Position numbers and translations under genes: made by a program. The notes beneath the pieces are model-generated. The model was given only the letters and a program-made list of their open reading frames with translations. It was not told where the DNA came from and made no database searches. A stretch of DNA of 64,000 bases from Streptomyces sp. NRRL F-5122 (GTDB lineage: Bacteria > Actinomycetota > Actinomycetes > Streptomycetales > Streptomycetaceae), in assembly GCF_001507435.1 (NCBI RefSeq), contig NZ_LMWH01000302.1, forward strand, positions 124,001 through 188,000. Direction: 5' to 3'. Shown here one piece after another: positions 17,772 through 25,931 of the stretch. The number at the start of each line of letters is the position of its first letter. Within the stretch, counting starts at the first letter, position 1.

Positions 17772-17840
17772 GACCGACATCAGCAGACCGACATCAGCAG
17801 ACCGATACAGGCAGACCAAAAAAGCAGATCAACACAAGCA
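17772..17840 (+). repeat. Five degenerate 14-nt tandem repeats before the pilin gene
   Basis: Units begin GAC or GAT and end GCA. The first two are identical (GACCGACATCAGCA at 17772 and 17786). They are followed by GACCGATACAGGCA at 17800, a 13-nt unit with A6 at 17814, and GATCAACACAAGCA at 17827. The array is purine/A-rich, unlike the rest of the operon, and lies 60 bp upstream of the pilin start. It may be an unstructured leader, a binding array or a slippage-prone spacer. Confidence 0.7.
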
Positions 17841-17900
17841 GACCGATTCCGGCGAACCGGATCGGACAGATCGACGGACGAGAACCTCACGGGGGTCGGC

Positions 17901-18119
17901 ATGGGCAAGGCGGTACGAGTACGGGTCCGGGCGCGTGCGCTGGTGCGCCGGGTACGGGCGGCGATGCGCGAAGAGGCGGGCATGGTGACGTCCGAGTACG
18001 CGATGGGGGTCATCGCCGCGGTGGCCTTCGCGACGGTCCTCTACAAGGTGGTGACGAGCGGGCAGGTCAGCGGGGAGCTGCAGGACATCGTGAGGCGGGC
18101 GCTCGATGTCCGGATGTGA
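17901..18119 (+). CDS. Flp-type pilin (DUF4244 family)
   Basis: 72 aa. A basic leader of about 26 residues ends at Gly, followed by MVTSEYAMG and a single membrane helix (VIAAVAFATVLYKVV). Cleavage after that Gly would put Glu at +5 and Tyr at +6, the Flp pilin signature for prepilin peptidase processing and assembly. It is the probable major pilus subunit. No prepilin peptidase lies in the window, so processing would depend on one elsewhere. The start overlaps nothing upstream; the 3' end overlaps the next TadE-like gene by 14 nt. Confidence 0.88.
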   Translation: MGKAVRVRVRARALVRRVRAAMREEAGMVTSEYAMGVIAAVAFATVLYKVVTSGQVSGELQDIVRRALDVRM

Positions 18120-18498
18120 CCGGGCGGCGGGGCGCGGCGGGTCGGGCCCGGACTGCGACCGCGGGTTCGTGACGGCGGAGACCGCGGTCGTACTGCCCGC
18201 CCTGGTGCTCTTCGCCATGGCCCTTGTGTGGGCCCTGCTGGCCGTGTCCGCGCAGATCCAGTGCGTGGACGCGGCCCGGGCGGGGGCCCGGGCGGCGGCT
18301 CGGCAGGAGCCGCCGGAGGTGGTCGCGGAGATGGTCCGGCAGGCCGCGCCCGACGGGGCGAGGGTGACGGTGAACCGGCGGGGCGAGCTGGTGCATGTGC
18401 TGGTCGTCGCCCACCCACCGGGCCCCGACGCACTTCGGCTCGAACTGCGCCACGAGGCAGTGGCGTCGGCCGAGGACATCGCGGGGGAGGACCGGTGA
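18106..18498 (+). CDS. TadE-like pilus protein
   Basis: 130 aa. The TadE signature GFVTAETAVVLPALVLF (about residues 20-36) includes Gly -1 and Glu +5 as in class III prepilins, followed by one membrane helix and a soluble extracellular domain of about 85 residues. It is a likely minor pseudopilin of the Tad machine. The ATG lies 14 nt inside the end of the pilin gene, so translation is probably coupled. It is the positional equivalent of M. tuberculosis Rv3655c. Confidence 0.87.
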   Translation: MSGCDRAAGRGGSGPDCDRGFVTAETAVVLPALVLFAMALVWALLAVSAQIQCVDAARAGARAAARQEPPEVVAEMVRQAAPDGARVTVNRRGELVHVLVVAHPPGPDALRLELRHEAVASAEDIAGEDR

Positions 18499-18986
18499 GA
18501 CACCGGGGCGGAGCGGTGAGGTTGCGCCGACTGCTGAAGGCGACGTGGCCGGGGCGCCGGCCGGCCGGAGACCGCGGCTCGGCGACTGTCTGGTGCGTCT
18601 GTGTGATCGGTGCCCTGTGTGCCGTGTTCGGGGCGCTGCTGGGGCAGGGCGAGGCCGTGCTGGCCCGCCACCGTGCGGCCGGCGCGGCCGATCTGGCGGC
18701 GCTCGCGGCCGCCGACCACTGGGCGGACGGGGAGGAGAGCGCGTGCGACACGGCCGGACGTGTCGCGGCGGCCCAGGGCAGCCGGCTCGTGCGGTGCGCG
18801 GTCGTGGGCGAGGTCTCCGACGTCACGGCGGCGTCGGCCTCGGGACCGTTCACCGCCGAGGTCAGGGCGAGGGCGGGCCCGGCCGAACCGGCGGCGCAGG
18901 GCGGACGCCCGGAACCTCCGCCTCGCTCTCCTTCCGCTCCGCGGCCTCGGCAGCGTTCTCCGGCGCCCCGCGCAACAGCACCGTGA
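18495..18986 (+). CDS. TadE-like protein of helicase/secretion neighbourhood (Rv3654c type)
   Basis: 163 aa from the GTG at 18495, which overlaps the preceding stop as GTGA. A short basic leader and DRGSATVWCVCVIGALCAVF membrane segment are followed by a domain with ARHRAAGAADLAALAAADHW and two cysteines (C75- and C92-region) that could form a disulfide, then a low-complexity Pro/Arg tail. It lacks the Glu +5 of true prepilins. This is the family named for its place between tad genes and a DEAH helicase. Its last 125 bp overlap the 3' end of the convergent helicase gene. Confidence 0.83.
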   Translation: MRHRGGAVRLRRLLKATWPGRRPAGDRGSATVWCVCVIGALCAVFGALLGQGEAVLARHRAAGAADLAALAAADHWADGEESACDTAGRVAAAQGSRLVRCAVVGEVSDVTAASASGPFTAEVRARAGPAEPAAQGGRPEPPPRSPSAPRPRQRSPAPRATAP

Positions 18987-21405
18987 GGAGCCGCACGGCG
19001 CCCCTCTTGTGCAGCGGATCGTTGCCGTTGCCGCACTTGGGGGACTGGATGCAGGACGGGCACCCCGCCTCGCACTCGCAGGACGCGATGGCCTGGCGGG
19101 TGGCGGTCAGCCAGGCGCCGGCCGTGTGGAAGGCGCGTTCCGCGAAGCCCGCGCCGCCCGGGTGGCCGTCGTAGACGAAGACCGTGGGGAGGAGGGTGTC
19201 CGGGTGGAGCGGGACGGAGACGCCTCCGATGTCCCAGCGGTCGCAGGTGGCGAAGAGCGGGAGCATGCCGATCGAGGCGTGTTCGGCGGCGTGCAGGGCG
19301 CCGCCGAGGATCTCCGGGTTGATCCGGGCCTCGTCCAGCTGGTCCTCGGTGACCGTCCACCACACGGCACGGGTGCGCAGCGTACGGGGAGGCAGATCGA
19401 GTTTCGTCTCACCCAGCACTTCACCGGTGATGACACGCCGACGCAGAAAGGAGACGACCTGGTTGGTGACCTCGACCGAGCCGTAGCACAGCCGTCCGTC
19501 GCCCCAGGGGATCTCGACGTCCGTTTCCAGGACGGAGATGGCCGTCGTGTCGCGGGCGACCGTCGAGTAGGGAGGGCTGGCCTCCTCGACCAGGGCCACG
19601 GAGTCCTCCAGGTCGAGGGTCCGCACCAGATACGTGCGGCCCTGGTGGAGATGGACCGCGCCCTCGTGAACCGTCGTGTGCGCGGAGCCGGCGTCGACCG
19701 TGCCCAGCAGTCGTCCGGTGCCGGCCTCCACGACCTGGACGGGCCGCCCGCCCTCCCCGCGGATGTCCGTGAGGTCGGCGGCCCGCTCCCGGCGGGTCCA
19801 GTGCCAGGCCTTGGTCCGGCGGCGCAGCAGCTTCGCGGCCTCCAGCTGGGGGAGCAGTCCCTCGGTGGTGGGGCCGAAGAGCTCCAGGTCCTCCTCCGTC
19901 AGCGGGAGCTCCGCCGCCGCCGCGCACAGATGGGGGGCCAGGACGTAGGGGTTGTCCGGGTCGAGGACGGTGGACTCAACCGGCTGGTCGAAGAGGGCCT
20001 CGGGATGGTGGACGAGGAACGTGTCCAGTGGGTCGTCCCGGGCGATCAGCACCGCGAGGGCGCCCTGACCCGCGCGGCCGGCGCGGCCCGCCTGCTGCCA
20101 CAGCGACGCCCGTGTGCCGGGGTAGCCCGCGATGAGGACGGCGTCCAGGCCCGAGACGTCGATCCCGAGCTCGAGGGCGGTGGTGGCGGCGAGGCCGAGC
20201 AGTTCTCCGGAGTGCAGGGCGCGTTCCAGGGCGCGGCGCTCCTCGGGGAGGTAGCCGCCGCGGTAGGCGGCCACGCGCCGCGCCAGGGAGCGGTCGACCT
20301 CGGCCAGCCGCTCCTGGGCGATGACAGAGATCAGCTCGGCGCCCCGGCGGGAGCGGACGAAGGCGACCGAGCGGACGCCCTGCACGGCCAGGTCGGTCAG
20401 CAGATCGGCGGTCTCGGCGGTGGCCGTACGCCGGACGGGTGCGCCCTTCTCGCCGTGCAGCTCGGTGAGCGGGGGCTCCCACAGGGCGAAGACGAGCTCG
20501 CCGCGCGGGGAGGCGTCGTCGGCGACCTCGACCACGGGGACGCCGGTGAGGCGGCGCGCGGCCACCGAGGGCTCGGCGGCGGTCGCGGAGGCCAGCAGGA
20601 ACACGGGTGAGGCTCCGTAGCGGGCGCACAGGCGCCGCAGACGGCGCAGGACCTGGGCGACGTGGGAGCCGAAGACGCCCCGGTAGGTGTGGGACTCGTC
20701 GATGACGACGTACTTCAGGGCGCGCAGGAAGGAGGACCAGCGCGGGTGGGAGGGCAATATGCCGCGATGCAGCATGTCGGGGTTGGTGAGCACGTAGTTG
20801 GCGTACTGACGCACCCATTCGCGTTCTTCCGGCGGTGTGTCTCCGTCGTACACCGCGGGGCGGATCGCCGTGCCCAGAGGTTGTGAAAGTTTCTTCACGG
20901 ATCGGCACTGATCCGCCGCGAGCGCCTTGGTCGGGGCGAGGTACAGGGCGGTCCCGCCGCGGCCGTTCGGGGCCTCCGCGCCGTCCAGCAGGCGGGAGAG
21001 CACCGGCACGAGATAGGCGAGCGACTTGCCGGACGCCGTGCCGGTGGCGACGATCACGGAATCGCCGTCCAGCGCGTGCTCGGCGGCGAGGGCCTGATGG
21101 GCCCACGGGTGCTCGATGCCCGCGTCCTGCACGGCGGCTATGACCTCGGCGCGGATCCGGTCCGGCCAGACGGCATGGCGGCCCTCTCTCGGGGGCAAGT
21201 GCTCCGTATGAGTGATGCGCGCAGCCCGGCTCGGTCCCGAGGCGAGCCGGCCCAGGACCGTGCCCGGAGAGACGCGGGACACGGGGCCCGACAGGGTTCG
21301 ATCGGATCGGTGATTCTTGGCCATCGGCACCGAGTGTGTCACCGGAGTGACGGACAATGGGTCCAAGGCGTCGTGCACGCCTGCCGGTAAGTGATTGAAT
21401 GCCAT
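18862..21405 (-). CDS. DEAD/DEAH-box helicase, MrfA/Hrq1 type with DUF1998-like zinc motif
   Basis: 847 aa from the ATG at 21405 (MAFNHLPAG...); the frame runs further upstream, but that part lies across bldG. Domains: Q-like HPWAHQALA, Walker A ATGTASGKSL, Walker B VVIDESH, SAT-like LASATAAEPS, helicase C with LGIDVSGLDAVLIAGYPGT and QQAGRAGRAG, then a C-terminal region with four cysteines (CECEAGCPSCIQSPKC). This is the architecture of Bacillus MrfA and yeast Hrq1, linked to mitomycin-type crosslink repair. It is divergent from bldG and convergent with the tad operon, overlapping its last gene. Confidence 0.9.
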   Translation of the reverse strand: MAFNHLPAGVHDALDPLSVTPVTHSVPMAKNHRSDRTLSGPVSRVSPGTVLGRLASGPSRAARITHTEHLPPREGRHAVWPDRIRAEVIAAVQDAGIEHPWAHQALAAEHALDGDSVIVATGTASGKSLAYLVPVLSRLLDGAEAPNGRGGTALYLAPTKALAADQCRSVKKLSQPLGTAIRPAVYDGDTPPEEREWVRQYANYVLTNPDMLHRGILPSHPRWSSFLRALKYVVIDESHTYRGVFGSHVAQVLRRLRRLCARYGASPVFLLASATAAEPSVAARRLTGVPVVEVADDASPRGELVFALWEPPLTELHGEKGAPVRRTATAETADLLTDLAVQGVRSVAFVRSRRGAELISVIAQERLAEVDRSLARRVAAYRGGYLPEERRALERALHSGELLGLAATTALELGIDVSGLDAVLIAGYPGTRASLWQQAGRAGRAGQGALAVLIARDDPLDTFLVHHPEALFDQPVESTVLDPDNPYVLAPHLCAAAAELPLTEEDLELFGPTTEGLLPQLEAAKLLRRRTKAWHWTRRERAADLTDIRGEGGRPVQVVEAGTGRLLGTVDAGSAHTTVHEGAVHLHQGRTYLVRTLDLEDSVALVEEASPPYSTVARDTTAISVLETDVEIPWGDGRLCYGSVEVTNQVVSFLRRRVITGEVLGETKLDLPPRTLRTRAVWWTVTEDQLDEARINPEILGGALHAAEHASIGMLPLFATCDRWDIGGVSVPLHPDTLLPTVFVYDGHPGGAGFAERAFHTAGAWLTATRQAIASCECEAGCPSCIQSPKCGNGNDPLHKRGAVRLLTVLLRGAPENAAEAAERKESEAEVPGVRPAPPVRPGPPSP

Positions 21406-21484
21406 CGCGGCTGGCGAACCGTCCCGGGGGTCTGCCGAGGTGTCCCGAGGGGCGACCGCTCGATAGCAAGGTGCTGGAGGATCC

Positions 21485-21826
21485 GTGGACCTGTCCCTGT
21501 CGACCCGTACCGTCGGCGATCGTACGGTCGTCGAGGTCGGTGGCGAAATCGACGTATATACCGCGCCCAAGCTGCGCGAGCAGCTGGTCGAGCTGGTGAA
21601 CGACGGGAATTTCCACCTCGTCGTCGACATGGAGGGCGTGGACTTCCTCGACTCCACCGGGCTCGGCGTGCTGGTGGGTGGCTTGAAGCGCGTTCGGGCC
21701 CATGAAGGGTCCCTGCGCCTGGTGTGCAACCAGGAGCGCATTCTCAAGATCTTCCGCATCACCGGCCTCACCAAGGTGTTCCCCATTCACACCTCGGTCG
21801 AGGAAGCGGTGGCGGCCACCGACTGA
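21485..21826 (+). CDS. bldG: Anti-sigma factor antagonist BldG
   Basis: 113 aa from the GTG at 21485 with GGAGG four bases upstream. It is a STAS-domain protein of the SpoIIAA/RsbV type: [17 protein letters not shown], then [18 protein letters not shown], where Ser57 is the conserved phosphorylation site. The sequence is essentially that of S. coelicolor BldG, needed for aerial hyphae and antibiotic production. Unphosphorylated BldG binds anti-sigma factors and frees their sigma factors. It is followed by its anti-sigma partner 106 bp downstream, and both end at a strong terminator. Confidence 0.97.
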   Translation: MDLSLSTRTVGDRTVVEVGGEIDVYTAPKLREQLVELVNDGNFHLVVDMEGVDFLDSTGLGVLVGGLKRVRAHEGSLRLVCNQERILKIFRITGLTKVFPIHTSVEEAVAATD

Positions 21827-21932
21827 CTCCGTTCCAGGGCCGTAGTGCCCGGACGGCAGAAGCAAGAGACGGGGGGCCGGGTCCTTGCGGCCCGGCCCCC
21901 CGACCGCACGCCCGAAGTTCCGAGGGGGATGC

Positions 21933-22364
21933 ATGGCCACCGTTGAACTCCTCTTCAGCGCGCTGCCAGAACATGTCAGGACCGCCCGACTCGTGGCGGC
22001 GGCCGTGGCGCGCCGAGCTGGGGTTGAGGAGGCCGTGCTCGACGAGGTCAGGCTCGCCGTCGGTGAGGCCTGCACCCGGGCCGTCGGACTGCACCAGAGC
22101 AACGGCATCTCGGCGCCGGTGCGGGTGCTGCTGACCGAGGAGGAGAAGCAGTTCTCCATCGAGGTCGGTGACGAGGCGCCGCACGTGGCGCTCGGTGGAA
22201 GAACGCCGGGTGCCGACGAGGCGGACGCGGAGGCCGAGGAGGACGAGATGGGCCTCGCGGTCATCAGCGGTCTTGTCGACGACGTCGAGGTCACCGCCGG
22301 GGAGAACGGCGGACAGATCAGGATGAGCTGGCCGACCGTGCCGCCCGCCACGCTCCCTGCCTGA
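21933..22364 (+). CDS. Anti-sigma factor / serine kinase-like partner of BldG
   Basis: 143 aa from the ATG at 21933 (GAGGGGG upstream). GHKL/HATPase-type fold of the RsbW/SpoIIAB family: the N-box is seen as LDEVRLAVGEACTRAV, the glycine-containing segment is short, and the C-terminal half carries an acidic insertion (ADEADAEAEEDE) before MGLAVISGLVDDVEV. It corresponds to S. coelicolor SCO3548, shown to interact with BldG. It probably binds a sigma factor and may phosphorylate BldG Ser57, although the ATP lid looks reduced. Confidence 0.9.
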   Translation: MATVELLFSALPEHVRTARLVAAAVARRAGVEEAVLDEVRLAVGEACTRAVGLHQSNGISAPVRVLLTEEEKQFSIEVGDEAPHVALGGRTPGADEADAEAEEDEMGLAVISGLVDDVEVTAGENGGQIRMSWPTVPPATLPA

Positions 22365-22404
22365 TCCTTCTCGCACCCCCTTTCTGTGCTTTTCATACGT
22401 TTTT

Positions 22405-22432
22405 GAAGGGCCCTGCCTGTACAGGGCCCTTC
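22405..22432 (+). terminator. Intrinsic terminator of the bldG operon
   Basis: A perfect 11-bp stem GAAGGGCCCTG / CAGGGCCCTTC, 6-nt loop, is followed by T5. It is one of the few textbook rho-independent terminators in the window. Confidence 0.93.
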
Positions 22433-22455
22433 TTTTTGTACAGTCGCACCGGAAT

Positions 22456-22473
22456 TCGTGAATCGCTTCACGA
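22456..22473. promoter_or_regulatory. Inverted repeat in the hppA upstream region
   Basis: TCGTGAA-TCGC-TTCACGA, 7-bp perfect arms, about 200 bp before hppA. The region 22433-22676 is AT-rich for this genome and must contain the hppA promoter. A TACAAT at 22628-22633 could be a -10, without a good -35. The repeat may be an operator. Confidence 0.4.
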
Positions 22474-22676
22474 TCAATCGCGTGATGATTTGATCAAGTT
22501 CTGATCCAGTCAATGGTTTTGAGGCATTACCTCTTTCGGGTTCTGTGGCGCACGTGCGATCTTTTGCTGAAGAGGAGGTGAAGGCCAATTCCGTTTACCG
22601 CGCACTGTTTTGATCAGGGTCCGCTACCTACAATCCGTCCACATCTTGAGCTCAGCCCAAGCGTCAAGGAGGACGA

Positions 22677-25079
22677 ATGGCGGGGCTTTCTACCCCTCAA
22701 CAGTTTGATCACCCCACAACCCTCGCAGCCGCAGTACTGACCGACAGCAACCGCCTGATCGTGGTGGTCATCGGGGTTGTCGCCCTGGCGGCCCTCGCGG
22801 TCGCCGGGGTCCTGGTCCGTCAGGTGCTCGCGGCAGGCGAGGGCACCGACAGTATGAAGAAGATCGCTGCGGCGGTGCAGGAAGGCGCGAACGCCTATCT
22901 GGCCCGGCAGCTTCGCACGCTCGGCGTATTCGCCGTGGTCGTGTTCTTCCTGCTCCTGCTGCTGCCCGCGGACGACTGGAATCAGCGCGCCGGACGATCG
23001 GTGTTCTTCCTGATCGGCGCGCTGTTCTCGGCAGCCACCGGCTATATCGGCATGTGGCTCGCAGTGCGGAGCAATGTGCGGGTTGCTGCGGCGGCGCGCG
23101 AGGCGACGCCTGCAGAAGGTGAGCCGGAAAAGGATCTCACCGCCGTCTCGCACAAAGCCATGAAGATCGCCTTCCGCACGGGTGGCGTCGTCGGCATGTT
23201 CACCGTGGGGCTCGGTCTGCTGGGCGCCTCCTGTGTGGTGCTCGTGTACGCGGCGGACGCGCCGAAGGTCCTGGAGGGCTTCGGCCTGGGCGCGGCGCTG
23301 ATCGCCATGTTCATGCGTGTCGGTGGCGGCATCTTCACCAAGGCCGCCGACGTCGGCGCCGACCTGGTCGGCAAGGTCGAGCAGGGCATTCCGGAGGATG
23401 ATCCGCGCAATGCCGCGACCATCGCCGACAATGTGGGCGACAACGTCGGCGACTGTGCCGGCATGGCAGCCGACCTCTTCGAGTCCTACGCCGTGACGCT
23501 CGTCGCGGCGCTGATCCTCGGCAAGGCGGCCTTCGGCGACTCGGGACTGGCGTTCCCTCTGATCGTGCCTGCGATCGGGGTGGTGACCGCGATGATCGGA
23601 ATCTTCGCGGTGGCCCCGCGTCGCACCGACCGCAGCGGTATGTCCGCCATCAACCGCGGATTCTTCGTCTCCGCGGTGATCTCGCTGGCGCTGGTCGCGG
23701 CGGCCGTGTTCATTTATCTGCCGTCGTCGTACGCCGATCTCAAGGGCATCTCCGACGCGGCCATCCGGGCCAACGACGGGGATCCGCGGATCCTCGCGCT
23801 GGTGGCGGTGGCCATCGGCATCGTGCTCGCGGCCCTGATCCAGCAGCTGACCGGCTACTTCACCGAGACCACGCGCCGTCCGGTGCGGGACATCGGCAAG
23901 ACCTCGCTGACCGGCCCCGCCACCGTGGTGCTCGCCGGCATCTCCGTGGGTCTGGAGTCGGCCGTCTACACCGCGCTGCTGATCGGGCTCGGTGTGTACG
24001 GGGCGTTCCTGCTCGGCGGTACGTCGATCATGCTCGCCCTCTTCGCGGTGGCGCTGGCCGGTACGGGCCTGCTCACCACGGTCGGCGTGATCGTCGCCAT
24101 GGACACCTTCGGTCCGGTCTCCGACAACGCGCAGGGCATCGCCGAGATGTCCGGCGACGTGGTGGGCTCCGGCGCGCAGGTGCTGACCGATCTGGACGCG
24201 GTGGGCAACACCACGAAGGCGATCACCAAGGGCATCGCCATCGCCACCGCCGTCCTCGCGGCCTCGGCGCTCTTCGGCTCGTATCGCGACGCGATCACCA
24301 CGGCCGCACAGGACGTGGGCGAGAAGGTCGGGAACGGCGGGCCGCTGAACCTGGTCATGGACATCTCCCAGCCCAACAACCTGGTCGGCCTCATCGTGGG
24401 CGCGGCGGTCGTCTTCCTCTTCTCGGGGCTGGCGATCAACGCGGTGTCGCGGTCCGCGGGCGCGGTGGTCTTCGAGGTGCGCCGGCAGTTCCGGGAGAAG
24501 CCCGGGATCATGAACTACACGGAGACGCCGGAGTACGGCAAGGTCGTCGACATCTGCACCAAGGACGCCCTCCGGGAGCTGGCCACACCCGGCCTGCTCG
24601 CCGTCATGGCACCCATCGCCATCGGGTTCACACTCGGTGTGGGTGCGCTCGGCGCGTATCTGGCGGGCGCGATCGGCACCGGCACGCTGATGGCGGTGTT
24701 CCTCGCCAACTCCGGTGGTGCCTGGGACAACGCCAAGAAGCTGGTGGAGGACGGCCACCACGGCGGCAAGGGCAGCGAGGCGCATGCCGCGACGGTGATC
24801 GGCGACACGGTCGGCGACCCCTTCAAGGACACCGCGGGGCCGGCGATCAACCCGCTGCTCAAGGTGATGAACCTGGTGTCGCTGCTCATCGCACCCGCGG
24901 TGATCAAGTTCTCGTACGGCAGTGACAAGAGTCTCGCCCTGCGGATCCTGATCGCCGTGCTGGCGATCCTGGTGATCGTGGTGGCGGTCTACATCTCCAA
25001 GCGCCGCGGTATCGCGGTGGGTGACGAAGACAACGCCGAACGAGTGTCCAAGTCGGCGGATCCGGCGGTGGTTTCCTAG
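22677..25079 (+). CDS. hppA: Proton-pumping membrane pyrophosphatase
   Basis: 800 aa with AAGGAGGA before the ATG. About 16 membrane helices. The PPi-binding/hydrolysis motifs are clear: DVGADLVGKVEQGIPEDDPR, NVGDNVGDCAGMAADLFES, and near the end GDTVGDPFKDTAGPAINPL. The segment GNTTKAITKG has Lys where K+-dependent enzymes have Ala, so this is the K+-independent H+-PPase class. It hydrolyses pyrophosphate from biosynthesis and pumps protons out. Monocistronic, with hairpin terminator downstream. Confidence 0.97.
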   Translation: MAGLSTPQQFDHPTTLAAAVLTDSNRLIVVVIGVVALAALAVAGVLVRQVLAAGEGTDSMKKIAAAVQEGANAYLARQLRTLGVFAVVVFFLLLLLPADDWNQRAGRSVFFLIGALFSAATGYIGMWLAVRSNVRVAAAAREATPAEGEPEKDLTAVSHKAMKIAFRTGGVVGMFTVGLGLLGASCVVLVYAADAPKVLEGFGLGAALIAMFMRVGGGIFTKAADVGADLVGKVEQGIPEDDPRNAATIADNVGDNVGDCAGMAADLFESYAVTLVAALILGKAAFGDSGLAFPLIVPAIGVVTAMIGIFAVAPRRTDRSGMSAINRGFFVSAVISLALVAAAVFIYLPSSYADLKGISDAAIRANDGDPRILALVAVAIGIVLAALIQQLTGYFTETTRRPVRDIGKTSLTGPATVVLAGISVGLESAVYTALLIGLGVYGAFLLGGTSIMLALFAVALAGTGLLTTVGVIVAMDTFGPVSDNAQGIAEMSGDVVGSGAQVLTDLDAVGNTTKAITKGIAIATAVLAASALFGSYRDAITTAAQDVGEKVGNGGPLNLVMDISQPNNLVGLIVGAAVVFLFSGLAINAVSRSAGAVVFEVRRQFREKPGIMNYTETPEYGKVVDICTKDALRELATPGLLAVMAPIAIGFTLGVGALGAYLAGAIGTGTLMAVFLANSGGAWDNAKKLVEDGHHGGKGSEAHAATVIGDTVGDPFKDTAGPAINPLLKVMNLVSLLIAPAVIKFSYGSDKSLALRILIAVLAILVIVVAVYISKRRGIAVGDEDNAERVSKSADPAVVS

Positions 25080-25126
25080 CCGCTTCCACAGCACCCGCAC
25101 TTCGACCTGGTCAGGTACGGGTCAAT

Positions 25127-25168
25127 GGGCGGGCGTACGGTGCTCTTCGCGACGCCGTGCGCCCGCCC
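25127..25168 (+). terminator. Terminator after hppA
   Basis: A 14-bp stem GGGCGGGCGTACGG / CCGTGCGCCCGCCC (one G-U pair) with a 14-nt loop, 47 bp after the stop, followed by a T-rich stretch. Confidence 0.75.
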
Positions 25169-25314
25169 TGTTGTGTTCGAGCCCGCTCCGTGAGCCTTCT
25201 CTCGCTTGGTGCAAATGGCCGCAAGAGCAGAGATAAGTAATATTCAGCGTGCGGCTGTCACCCGGTTGGCGTGTATGTTCCGGGGCCGAGAGAGCCATGG
25301 AAGGGACCAAACCG

Positions 25315-25893
25315 GTGAACAAGAAGCTCGCGGCCGCACTGTCCGGCGGTGCGGTACTGGTACTGGCGCTGTCGGGATGCACCAGCGGCAGCGGTGCAGT
25401 CGACGACAAGCTGGGCTCCTGGGCCAAGCAGGTGTGCGAGTCGGTGCAGCCGCAGGCCAAGAAGATCGCGGCCGCCAGCTCCGCGATCCAGAAGGAGACC
25501 TCGGACAACAGCGCGCCGGAGCAGGTCCGGAAGACCGACTCCCAGGCCTTCCGGGACATGGCCGACGCCTACAAGGCGATCGGGGCGGCCGTCCAGAGGG
25601 CGGGCGCGCCGGACGTCGACAACGGCGCGACGAAACAGAAGAACGCGGTCAAGGAGCTCAACGACATCTCCACCGCCTACGGCGATCTGCAGAAGCAGGT
25701 GGACGGCCTCGACACCAAGGACCAGGCGAAGTTCGCCGACGGCCTCAAGGGGATCGCGACCAAGCTCGACACGCTGAGCCAGAGCGGGAACGACGCGCTG
25801 AAGGAGCTGGAGGCGGGTGACGTCGGGAAGGCGATGTCGCAGCAGGCGAGCTGCAAGTCCGCGTCCGCCTCGGCCTCGCCGACGGCCGCCTGA
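25315..25893 (+). CDS. Small lipoprotein, helical
   Basis: 192 aa from the GTG at 25315 (GGAAGGGA eight bases upstream). Basic n-region NKKLA, hydrophobic stretch and lipobox LSGC at about residues 18-21 predict an exported lipoprotein. The mature part is Ala/Lys/Asp-rich and helical (repeated AYKAIGAAVQRAG and DLQKQVDGLDTKDQAKFADG patterns), with two further cysteines (CESVQPQ near residue 40 and C near the end) that may form a disulfide. No enzymatic motif. Function unknown; it sits alone between hppA and the methyltransferase. Confidence 0.8.
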   Translation: MNKKLAAALSGGAVLVLALSGCTSGSGAVDDKLGSWAKQVCESVQPQAKKIAAASSAIQKETSDNSAPEQVRKTDSQAFRDMADAYKAIGAAVQRAGAPDVDNGATKQKNAVKELNDISTAYGDLQKQVDGLDTKDQAKFADGLKGIATKLDTLSQSGNDALKELEAGDVGKAMSQQASCKSASASASPTAA

Positions 25894-25931
25894 GCGGCGC
25901 GTCGAACGCCTGCCCGCGCCACAATGGGGGC

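Noticed and set aside
21406..21786. N-terminal extension of the helicase to 21786
   Set aside because: The extension is the antisense of bldG and shows no domain; the conserved start MAFNHLP is at 21405.
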